The position numbers were made by a program, and so were the translations under genes. Source: Candidatus Levyibacteriota bacterium (GTDB lineage: Bacteria; Patescibacteria; Microgenomatia; Levybacterales; UBA12049). Taken from it: a stretch of 64,000 bases of DNA. The stretch spans positions 1 to 64,000 of the forward strand of contig JACPLG010000007.1 of the NCBI GenBank assembly GCA_016186625.1, written 5' to 3'. Every line of letters begins with the position of its first letter. Positions within the stretch are counted from its first letter, which is position 1. The notes beneath the pieces were generated by a model. The model made no database searches and was not told where the DNA came from. It was given only the letters and a program-made list of their open reading frames with translations. This document shows positions 55,312 to 62,201 of the stretch, one piece after another.

Positions 55312-57636
55312 ATGCTGACCATATTAATACTTGGTCTTCTTGTTGCTGGTACAATCGCATTTGGATATTTGGCGTTTCTCAAATATAAATTTAGAAACAA
55401 GGAAAAAGAGTCGCTTGATTCAACTCTTATTCAGGTAGCACTGCCCCGCGATAATGAAATAAAAGTTGATGCTTCGGAACAGCTTTTCTCAAGCTTTGCC
55501 TCACTTCATAAGAGTGGAACAATTCCTTTTCTTATAACTCAACCAAGTATTTCTTTTGAAATAGTAGGAATGCCTGGAGACATCCGCTTTTTTGTTTCAA
55601 CCCCCAATAAATATAAAGATTTTGTCGAAAAACAGATCCATGGAGCATACCCGGACGCAGAAATAAGAGAGGTTGATGAAAAAACACCCCTTAAAGAAGG
55701 GTATGTGGTGGGAAATGACTACAATATTTTCGCAGAAAATGCAAAAGTAGCATTTGCGCAACTCGTTCTTAAAAAATCAAATTATGAGCCCATTAAAGTT
55801 TATAAAGACCTTCCCACAGATCCTCTCTCAACAATCACTTCAGTTCTTGCCAAGATGACTGAAGGAGAAGGAGCTGCAATTCAGGTGCTAATTTCCCCGG
55901 CTGACTCAAAATGGAAAAAGTTAGGAAGAGACTTCCTGGCAAAGACCAAAAAAGAGGAAGCAAACCCTGAAACAGCAAAATACTCGGCCGATCCAAAAGA
56001 GCTTGAGGGGATTGAAAATAAGATAGGAAAGCCTGGGTTTAGCACAGTTATTAGAGTAGTTGTTTCTTCATCAACTAAAGAATCAGCGGAAGCACATCTT
56101 AACAATATTGTCAATGTTTTCAGTCAGTTTTCGGGTCTTAATTCTTTCACAAAAAGCGCAGTAAGAAGACAAAAATCTTTTATGGACGATTTTATTTATC
56201 GTTATCCTAAAAGAATAGGTACTTCGTCAATTTTAACCTCGGAAGAACTTGCAACAATCTATCATTTTCCAAATAAATCTGTTGCAACACCTCACATTTT
56301 CTGGATTACTTCAAAAAGAGCTCCAGCTGCTGCACACGTTCCGACAACAGGTTTGTACCTTGGAAAAAGTTCGTATAGAGGTTTGTCTCGAGATGTGTTT
56401 ATCGAGCGAGATGATAGAAGACGCCATATGTACATAATCGGAAAAACAGGAACTGGAAAAACAGAATTTCTAAAACAAATGATTATGCAGGATATAAAAA
56501 ACGGAGAAGGAGTAGGAGTAGTAGATCCTCATGGAGATTTAATTGAAGATGTTTTGCAGCTGATTCCGCCTGAGAGAGCAGAAGATGTTATTCTTTTTGA
56601 CCCATCAGACACAGCCCGCCCCATGGGGCTAAATATGCTTGAGGCTTCAACTGAGGAGGAAAGACACTATGTTGTCTCATCAATAGTTGGCCTTATGTAC
56701 AAGCTTTATGATCCTAATAAAACCGGAATAATCGGCCCCAGATTTGAACACGCAATTAGAAACGCAATGTTAACGGTTATGAGTAAGCCGGGAAGTACAT
56801 TTATTGAGGTTGTCCGCGTTTTAACTGATGCTAATTTTGTTCAGGAACTTTTGCCTTACGTCCAGGATCCTATCGTTCGCCGTTACTGGACGGACCAAAT
56901 TGCTCAAACTTCAGATTTTCATAAGTCCGAGGTTTTGGACTATATAGTTTCCAAGTTTGGCCGCTTTGTTACCAATAAAACCATGAGAAACATAATAGGC
57001 CAATCCGAATCTGCGTTTAATTTCCGGGATGTTATGGATAATCAGAAAATACTTCTTGTTAATCTTTCCAAGGGAAAAATCGGAGAAGAAAATTCAGGTT
57101 TCCTGGGATTAGTTTTAGTCCCCAAGATTTTAGTAGCTGCAATGAGCAGGCAGAGTGTTTCAATGGATCAGCGTAAAGACTTTTTTCTCTATGTTGATGA
57201 ATTCCAGAATTTTGCAACTCCGGATTTTGCTCAGATTTTGTCCGAAGCCAGAAAATATCGTCTGGATTTAATAGTTGCCAATCAATTTATAGGACAAATG
57301 GAAGAGGAGGTTAAAAACGCGATTTTTGGAAATGTTGGGACACTTGCTGCATTTCGCGTAGGGGTAACTGATGCAAATTACCTCCAGCATGAGTTCCAAC
57401 CAACGTTTACGGAAGCAGATCTAATCAATATTGACCGCTTCAACGCTTATATGAGAACCGTTGTAAACGGAGAGCCAATTCCTCCATTTTCACTTGATAC
57501 GACAAAGGATATGGAGCGCGAAAAAGCAATGATGAATCCAAGAGTTTCAGAGTTAATTAAGGAATTATCCAGACTCAAATACGGAAAAGATGTTGGTGTG
57601 ATTGAGCAGGTAATAGCCCAGAGAGCATTACTTTAG
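55312..57636 (+). CDS. VirD4/TraD-like T4SS coupling ATPase
   Basis: 774 residues. Coupling proteins recruit DNA or protein substrate to the secretion channel. One N-terminal TM (about 3-24), a large N-domain of ~340 residues, Walker A GKTGTGKT (377-384), GVGVVDPHGDLIEDVL, Walker B FFLYVDEFQNFATPDFA (628-632 VDEFQ), LIVANQFIGQMEEEVKNAIFGNVGT. This is the DUF87/TraG-type arrangement common in CPR, in which the N-domain differs from proteobacterial VirD4. Lies ~30 kb from the VirB4 locus in this window. No relaxase is visible, so DNA transfer is not established. Confidence 0.88.
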   Translation: MLTILILGLLVAGTIAFGYLAFLKYKFRNKEKESLDSTLIQVALPRDNEIKVDASEQLFSSFASLHKSGTIPFLITQPSISFEIVGMPGDIRFFVSTPNKYKDFVEKQIHGAYPDAEIREVDEKTPLKEGYVVGNDYNIFAENAKVAFAQLVLKKSNYEPIKVYKDLPTDPLSTITSVLAKMTEGEGAAIQVLISPADSKWKKLGRDFLAKTKKEEANPETAKYSADPKELEGIENKIGKPGFSTVIRVVVSSSTKESAEAHLNNIVNVFSQFSGLNSFTKSAVRRQKSFMDDFIYRYPKRIGTSSILTSEELATIYHFPNKSVATPHIFWITSKRAPAAAHVPTTGLYLGKSSYRGLSRDVFIERDDRRRHMYIIGKTGTGKTEFLKQMIMQDIKNGEGVGVVDPHGDLIEDVLQLIPPERAEDVILFDPSDTARPMGLNMLEASTEEERHYVVSSIVGLMYKLYDPNKTGIIGPRFEHAIRNAMLTVMSKPGSTFIEVVRVLTDANFVQELLPYVQDPIVRRYWTDQIAQTSDFHKSEVLDYIVSKFGRFVTNKTMRNIIGQSESAFNFRDVMDNQKILLVNLSKGKIGEENSGFLGLVLVPKILVAAMSRQSVSMDQRKDFFLYVDEFQNFATPDFAQILSEARKYRLDLIVANQFIGQMEEEVKNAIFGNVGTLAAFRVGVTDANYLQHEFQPTFTEADLINIDRFNAYMRTVVNGEPIPPFSLDTTKDMEREKAMMNPRVSELIKELSRLKYGKDVGVIEQVIAQRALL

Positions 57637-57695
57637 CGTTTAGCTACTAGCGTTTAGTTTTTCTTGGTGTGCTGAAAGCACTGAGCTTGTCGAAG

Positions 57696-57767
57696 TGCTC
57701 CCGCTTGGATTCGAACCAAGGACATCTACTTTATAAGAGTAGCGCTCTACCACTGAGCTACAGGAGC
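57696..57767 (-). tRNA. tRNA-Ile(UAU)
   Basis: 72 nt on the minus strand. Acceptor GCTCCTG/CGGGAGC, discriminator A. Anticodon stem CTACT/AGTAG around CTTATAA, giving anticodon UAU, which reads AUA directly. T-loop TTCGAAT. Most bacteria use CAU with lysidine (TilS) instead. Confidence 0.9.
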
Positions 57768-57821
57768 AAGTGGAGAATATTATAAACTCTTTTATGGACA
57801 AATTCTACTTGAGAGCAGCGA

Positions 57822-58682
57822 TTATAGCTCTGAGAGGACTTGGGATTCGGGGGCGCGCTGGGGAACATACTGAAGATATCGCTCGGTTGTTGAAAGTCTT
57901 TTGTGACCAAGCATTTTTGAAAGAAGAACAATTGAAGCGCCGTGTTTGAGATGGTGGGCAACAAAAGTATGTCTTAGGTCATTTACTTTGGCATTTTTGA
58001 TCTCGGCAAGCCTGAAATACCTCTCAACTGATGTCCTTATGTTTCTGATCAAAAACGGCCTTCCAGATTTTGTGACAAATAAATGGTCTTCCGTAACTTT
58101 TGGACGCACATCCAAATACCTTTTTAAGGCTTCCTGAGCTCTTTTGTTAAGGGGAACCACTCTTTCTTCATGTTTTTCTAACGCCGGAATGTGTATTTGG
58201 TCTTTTCGAATATCTGAGAGCTTAAGAGCAGTGAGCTCTCCTATTCTAATACCGGTTTGGAGCAAAAGTTCAATTATTGCACTCATCCGAGCATCATTTC
58301 TGGCTGCATCTCGCAAAGCCCTATATTCCGTAGGAGTTAAAATTCTAGGAGGCGCAAGCTCATATTTTGGGTGAGCTACCAAAAGTGAAGGATCATCTGT
58401 TATGTATTCATTTATCTTTAAAAACCTATAAAAAGTGCGAGTTGAATTAATTTTCCGCGAGATTGACTTAGGAGTGTAACCGTCTTTGTTCATCTTAGCT
58501 AAGAATGCTTCAAGATCCTCTTTTGTTATATCGCGGACATGATGTTTTTGAAGGTCGTTTAAAAAGTCCACAAGCTGCTCTATATCTTTACCGTATGCTA
58601 CAATAGTTGAGGTTGAGTGACCTTTTTCTTTAAGAAAATTTTTAAATCCTAAGCTGGCATCAGCAAGTTTTATTTGATTCAT
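57822..58682 (-). CDS. XerC/D-type tyrosine recombinase with Asn in place of the first catalytic His
   Basis: 286 residues, usual Xer length. Resolves chromosome dimers at dif. Seen: N-terminal SAM-like domain (LGFKNFLKEKGHSTSTIVAYGKDIEQLVDFL), R146 in TGIRIGELTALKLSDI, LRHTFVAHHLKHGASIVLLSKMLGHKRLSTTERYL with R237, H260 and Y269. The HxxR position that is His in XerC/D is Asn here (N234 in VNDLRHT). Other active-site residues are intact, so activity is likely, perhaps reduced. A TATTAT lies 8 nt upstream of the ATG. Confidence 0.88.
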   Translation of the reverse strand: MNQIKLADASLGFKNFLKEKGHSTSTIVAYGKDIEQLVDFLNDLQKHHVRDITKEDLEAFLAKMNKDGYTPKSISRKINSTRTFYRFLKINEYITDDPSLLVAHPKYELAPPRILTPTEYRALRDAARNDARMSAIIELLLQTGIRIGELTALKLSDIRKDQIHIPALEKHEERVVPLNKRAQEALKRYLDVRPKVTEDHLFVTKSGRPFLIRNIRTSVERYFRLAEIKNAKVNDLRHTFVAHHLKHGASIVLLSKMLGHKRLSTTERYLQYVPQRAPESQVLSEL

Positions 58683-58722
58683 GATGGCCTATAATATCAT
58701 AGGAACGGACTAGTAGTCAACT

Positions 58723-59061
58723 ATGAAAAAAATACTTTTTTTTGTTGGAATTGCAGTTGGTATAGTTATAATCAACGGATTGGTACGCTCAATCTACGAT
58801 TTATGGAAAAAACAAGATTTGGTAGTATCAGCCAAAAGGGAACTTGAAAAAGAGAAAAAAGAAAATGAGAAGCTAAAGCGTCAGCTAGTTTTGGTAGGAA
58901 CAGAGGAATTTATTGAAAGTGAAGCAAGAAACAAGCTTTTTATGGTAAAGCCCGGAGAAGAAGGCGTAATTGTGCCTCAGGATCTAATTAAAAAGAAAGA
59001 AAAAAAGGAAGTTGCAAAACTCCCAAACTGGCAGCAGTGGGTTAATTTGTTCGGATTTTGA
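58723..59061 (+). CDS. FtsB/DivIC-like septum formation initiator
   Basis: 112 residues. Short cytoplasmic start, one TM (about 3-21), a Lys/Glu coiled coil (SAKRELEKEKKENEKLKRQLVLVG), then FIESEARNKLFMVKPGEEGVIVP, matching the FtsB/DivIC end motif in which xxAR.kLgmv.PGE is conserved. Those proteins bridge FtsL and FtsQ in the divisome. The tail (PNWQQWVNLFGF) matches many DivIC-type proteins of CPR. Convergent with the YdcF-like gene (2-bp gap). Confidence 0.85.
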   Translation: MKKILFFVGIAVGIVIINGLVRSIYDLWKKQDLVVSAKRELEKEKKENEKLKRQLVLVGTEEFIESEARNKLFMVKPGEEGVIVPQDLIKKKEKKEVAKLPNWQQWVNLFGF

Positions 59062-59063
59062 TT

Positions 59064-59972
59064 TCAAGGAAAAATTATGCAGCTTTTACCCTCTTTTTTG
59101 TAAGAGAACGGAGATCTTTTCCCGTTTAGGGTATATACGTCAAAGTCAAAGAGTCTGCCTAATCTTCTCGAAAGAGGGGAATCGGTCCCTTTTTCTTTTC
59201 GTGAATTCCTGTTTGCTTGCTCAAGAGCCTCATAGTTAAATCCAGGCCGATGCATTAATGTCCATTTTATGCCTTCGTACAGGAAATAGATAGCTTCAAA
59301 CTTTGACTTTAACCCAGTTAGCTTATTTACAAGCTTTGCCGTATGGTTATGTTCGTGGACGAATGGTCTTTCTTCGCCAGTCTCGGCATATTGTCTTTCT
59401 GCAATAGGAACCTGTTTCCACGGCTTTGGATTGCCGTCTTTGTCGACATCAAGTACCTTTCTTACTTTGTATCTTCTGTTAATTCTATGAATGTCTTTTT
59501 CTCTTAGAATGTCTTCGACAGATTTATATTGTGGTTTTAGACCAAGACCTTTGTAAATTAGAGGGATAGTTCCAAATCTTCTTCCAAGAATAGAAATGAG
59601 TGAATGGTGCTTTGAAAAAGCGACATCTAAAAGATTCGTCCAACCATGTTGTTTTGCTTCCTCAACAAATGTTTTAACTTCTCCTCCTGTACTCCAGGCG
59701 TCTTGCCTTAGAACAATGTCCTCATGGGGAATATGGTAATGTTCTTCAAGCTCTTTAGCTATAAGTTCTCCTTCGCTAGGCTCCGTAGGTCCCCATAAGC
59801 GGTCAAGATTAACAAAAACTGTTTTGGTTTCTCTTTGATTTAATTCTACTGCAGCGGCTCTGGTAGACAAGCGGCTTCTTAAACCAAGACCGGTTCTGTG
59901 TTCACTCATCCAGTAACCATGAGCTAAAAGCGCATCATACCTCGGGCGGCTTTGTGGTGCTTCTATTGGCAT
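59064..59972 (-). CDS. YdcF/SanA-like (DUF218) protein
   Basis: 302 residues, soluble. DUF218-like core: YDALLAHGYWMSEHRTGLGLRSRLSTRAAAVELNQRETKTVFVNLDRLWGPTEPSEGELIAKELEEHYHIPHEDIVLRQDAWSTGGEVKTFVEEAKQHGW, which follows the family pattern DaivvLGgg, R...A..L, E, T..E. Function in the family is poorly known (envelope-linked). The C-terminal ~130 residues are helical and extra. The -10/leader TATAATTCCCCCCAATATG resembles that of murD. Confidence 0.65.
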   Translation of the reverse strand: MPIEAPQSRPRYDALLAHGYWMSEHRTGLGLRSRLSTRAAAVELNQRETKTVFVNLDRLWGPTEPSEGELIAKELEEHYHIPHEDIVLRQDAWSTGGEVKTFVEEAKQHGWTNLLDVAFSKHHSLISILGRRFGTIPLIYKGLGLKPQYKSVEDILREKDIHRINRRYKVRKVLDVDKDGNPKPWKQVPIAERQYAETGEERPFVHEHNHTAKLVNKLTGLKSKFEAIYFLYEGIKWTLMHRPGFNYEALEQANRNSRKEKGTDSPLSRRLGRLFDFDVYTLNGKRSPFSYKKEGKSCIIFP

Positions 59973-59982
59973 ATTGGGGGGA

Positions 59983-59988
59983 ATTATA
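59983..59988 (-). promoter_or_regulatory. -10 element of YdcF-like gene
   Basis: Minus-strand TATAAT followed by TCCCCCCAAT and ATG; murD has TATAAT, TCCCCCAAT and ATG (-10 at 60741-60746). Confidence 0.55.
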
Positions 59989-60033
59989 GTACGAGGAAAC
60001 TATTAAATCAAATTTGTTACGGGGATTGGGAAA

Positions 60034-60297
60034 TTATTTACTTTTAAAATATTCCTTTAACATCATTCGAAGCGTTGCTTTTCCCTTTGTAGTTTTAAAA
60101 TATTCTTCTCTTCTTTTTGCGTCTTTTTCATTCCCGTATGCTTCATAAAATATTAATTCGAATGGTGCGTAGGCTTTCGTGGAAAGTTCCTCTTTATTGT
60201 TGTGTTCAACGAATCGTTTCCTGAGATTGGCAGTGATACCTACATAAATAAAGTCTCTATTTATGCTTTTGAGGACGTAGACATAGAAGAATTTCAT
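60034..60297 (-). CDS. GIY-YIG family endonuclease-like protein
   Basis: 87 residues from ATG 60295-60297. Seen: MKFFYVYVLKSINRDFIYVGITANLRKRFVEHNN, the GIY-YIG core (YVYVL, YVGIT, then RxxxH), and EEYFKTTKGKATL. Single-domain GIY-YIG proteins (UPF0213-type) are common in CPR and other bacteria; their nuclease role is unproven. The 5' region is full of tandem hairpins (60304-60406), so its leader may be structured. Confidence 0.85.
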   Translation of the reverse strand: MKFFYVYVLKSINRDFIYVGITANLRKRFVEHNNKEELSTKAYAPFELIFYEAYGNEKDAKRREEYFKTTKGKATLRMMLKEYFKSK

Positions 60298-60303
60298 TTC
60301 TGT

Positions 60304-60406
60304 GAGACGCACCAGTCGTGAAACTCCGGTGCATCTCTTGTGTTGAGACGTACTAGTCGCATTCGCTCCAGTACATCCCTACGAGACATACCATTCGGTA
60401 TATCTC
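60304..60406. repeat. Three tandem hairpins with compensating stems
   Basis: Each starts GAGAC and ends with ATCTC (ATCCC in the second). Inner stems differ but pair: GCACC/GGTGC (60304-60337), GTACT/AGTAC (60345-60379), ATACC/GGTAT (60383-60406). This is covariation among copies. They sit in the upstream region of the GIY-YIG gene. Confidence 0.75.
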
Positions 60407-60414
60407 TAACGCTC

Positions 60415-60501
60415 ACCACTCATTTTAATACCACCCATTAAGTGTTTGTTGCAAGAGTGATTTATCACTCGCAGCAGTGAACCCGAATGTTAATGAGTGG
60501 T
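60415..60501. repeat. Nested inverted repeat
   Basis: ACCACTCATT (60415-60424) pairs with AATGAGTGGT (60492-60501), enclosing the hairpin GAGTGA/TCACTC (60455-60470). With the flanking hairpins and tRNA-like element, the region 60298-60640 is strongly structured and has no credible gene. Confidence 0.7.
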
Positions 60502-60507
60502 TCGCTG

Positions 60508-60576
60508 TTGCGGGGCTAGGAGTTGCGCCTAGCCTGTGAGATTATGAGCCTCACGTGCACTGTACACTACCCCGCG
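60508..60576 (-). tRNA. Divergent initiator-tRNA-like cloverleaf (CAU), possibly non-canonical or pseudo
   Basis: 69 nt on the minus strand folds as a cloverleaf: acceptor CGCGGGG with CCCCGC and an unpaired C1 opposite A72, an initiator hallmark; anticodon stem TGAGG/TCTCA with loop CTCATAA (identical to the usual fMet loop); T-stem CTAGG/CCTAG. But the D-loop lacks GG and the T-loop reads CGCAACT rather than TTCRANT. The three G-C pairs of the initiator anticodon stem are also reduced. Stems intact, elbow signals absent. Confidence 0.55.
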
Positions 60577-60640
60577 CGTGAGCGCATTATACCAGTTTGC
60601 CTTGAGGCTGGTCAACCTGATATACTTAAGTGTTGTGCAT

Positions 60641-60712
60641 GTCAGGGTAGCTCAACGGTGGAGCGGAGTCTTCATAAGGCTATGGTTGAGGGTTCGAATC
60701 CCTCCCCTGACA
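60641..60712 (+). tRNA. tRNA-Met(CAU), elongator type
   Basis: 72 nt. Acceptor GTCAGGG/CCCTGAC, discriminator A; anticodon loop TTCATAA (CAU); T-stem GAGGG/CCCTC with loop TTCGAAT. G1-C72 is paired, so not an initiator. A tRNA-Ile(UAU) exists in the window, which favours Met over Ile2. It lies just ahead of murD. Confidence 0.9.
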
Positions 60713-60755
60713 CAAGGCGCAGGGCCACCACAACTTCTGATATAATTCCCCCAAT

Positions 60756-62099
60756 ATGAATAGTCCTCAAACAAACTTTAAAGGTAAAAAAATTGCCGTA
60801 ATTGGAGAGGGACTTGAGGGTAAAAGTTCGGCATCTTATCTCAGAAAACAGGGAGCTGAGGTCACTATTCTAGATATAAAACAAGGCAAGGATTACCTCA
60901 AAGACCTTGATAAGTATGATTTAATAGTCAGAAGCCCTGGTATTAAGTTATCCAAGATTGAGAAACTCGTTCCCAAGGATAAAATTACGTCCCAAGCAAA
61001 ACTTTTTTTTGATCTTGCCAAAGGCGCAATTATTGGAGTTACAGGCACAAAAGGAAAGGGGACAACAGCATCGCTTATTTATGAAATGTTAAAAACTTCG
61101 GGCAAAGACGCATATTTAGGAGGGAATATTGGCGTCCCCCCTTTTGAATTTCTTGATAAGTTAAACAAAGAGTCATGGGTAGTTTTGGAAATAAGCTCAT
61201 TTCAGCTTCAGGATTTGAAGAAAAGCCCGCATATTGCAGTGGTTCTTATGATAACGAGCGAGCATTTGGATGATTGGGGTGATCGTAATCGTCATGAATC
61301 ACTTGGTGAGTATATTGATTCCAAGAGAAATATTCTGCGTTATCAAACGTCTTCGGATTTTGCGGTTATTAACCGTGATTATCCTGCCAGCAACGAATCG
61401 GATATTTACGCAGAGAGTAAAGTTTATTTTGTAAGTCGTGATAGGGAAGTGGAGGAAGGATGTTTTGCGCTTGGGAATCAAGTGATTTTAAGAGCCAATG
61501 GGAAAGAGATTCCTATAATTGATACCCGGGAATTACTTTTGAGAGGTAATCATAACCATGAAAATGTTTGTGCTGCTGTAATGGCTGCATATCTGGCAGG
61601 AGTTAGAATCGATTCGATTAAAAAAGTTCTAAAGACATTTAAAGGTCTTGAGCATCGGCTTGAATTGGTAGATAAAATTGATGGAGTTGAGTATTATAAT
61701 GATTCATTTTCAACAACCCCTGAAACAGCAATTGCTGCCATCAAATCTTTCAAAAATCCCGAGATTTTAATGCTTGGAGGATCATCTAAGAACAGCGATT
61801 TTTCGGAGCTCGGAAAAGTAATAAGTAATGCAGAAAATATAAAGGCAATTATTCAGATTGGAGAAGAATGGCCAAGGATTAAAGAGAGAATTAAGAATAA
61901 TGAATCAAGAATTATGATTATCGAGGGAGCGAGGGACATGAGGACGATTGTTGCAGCGGCTTCGAAAATAGCTGCTCCGGGGGATGTAGTATTGCTATCT
62001 CCTGCCTGTGCCAGCTTTGATATGTTTAAAAATTACAAAGACCGCGGACAGCAGTTTAAGAACGAGGTTCTTAAACTGAAATCCGAAATCCGAAATTAG
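60756..62099 (+). CDS. murD: UDP-N-acetylmuramoylalanine--D-glutamate ligase
   Basis: 447 residues. Adds D-Glu to UDP-MurNAc-L-Ala in peptidoglycan synthesis (cytoplasm). Seen: KIAVIGEGLEGKSSASYLRKQGAEVTILD, VRSPGI, ITGTKGKGTTASLI as GVTGTKGKGTTASLIYEM, GGNIGVPPFEFL, LEISSFQL, EHLDDWGD, GLEHRLELVDKIDGVEYYNDSFSTTPETAIAA, LLSPACASFDMFKNYKDRGQQF. All Mur-ligase blocks are present. Two spots coincide with repeat words: about residues 377-387 (RIKNNESRIMI) and the end (LKSEIRN), where family D repeat supplies the last codons. Leader shared in sequence with the YdcF-like gene. Confidence 0.95.
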   Translation: MNSPQTNFKGKKIAVIGEGLEGKSSASYLRKQGAEVTILDIKQGKDYLKDLDKYDLIVRSPGIKLSKIEKLVPKDKITSQAKLFFDLAKGAIIGVTGTKGKGTTASLIYEMLKTSGKDAYLGGNIGVPPFEFLDKLNKESWVVLEISSFQLQDLKKSPHIAVVLMITSEHLDDWGDRNRHESLGEYIDSKRNILRYQTSSDFAVINRDYPASNESDIYAESKVYFVSRDREVEEGCFALGNQVILRANGKEIPIIDTRELLLRGNHNHENVCAAVMAAYLAGVRIDSIKKVLKTFKGLEHRLELVDKIDGVEYYNDSFSTTPETAIAAIKSFKNPEILMLGGSSKNSDFSELGKVISNAENIKAIIQIGEEWPRIKERIKNNESRIMIIEGARDMRTIVAAASKIAAPGDVVLLSPACASFDMFKNYKDRGQQFKNEVLKLKSEIRN

Positions 62100-62201
62100 A
62101 AATCCGAAACAAATCCTAATTTTCTAAATTCAAATGCCCAGAAGTTTTGTATTTTTGTCATTTGAAATTGTTTCGAGATTCGATATTCGTGCTTCGAATT
62201 T
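62085..62201. repeat. Palindromic repeat, family D, overlapping end of murD
   Basis: Left arm AAATCCGAAATCCGAAATTA, right arm TTGTTTCGAGATTCGATATT and CGTGCTTCGAATTT. It begins inside the last codons of murD and ends at the ATG of tgt. Confidence 0.75.

Noticed and set aside
60508..60576. Reading the cloverleaf as a plus-strand tRNA
   Set aside because: The plus-strand orientation gives no sensible anticodon loop, whereas the minus strand gives CTCATAA with C1-A72.
60523..60759. Plus-strand frame across the tRNA-like region and tRNA-Met
   Set aside because: It reads straight through a tRNA gene and structured DNA, so it is not coding.
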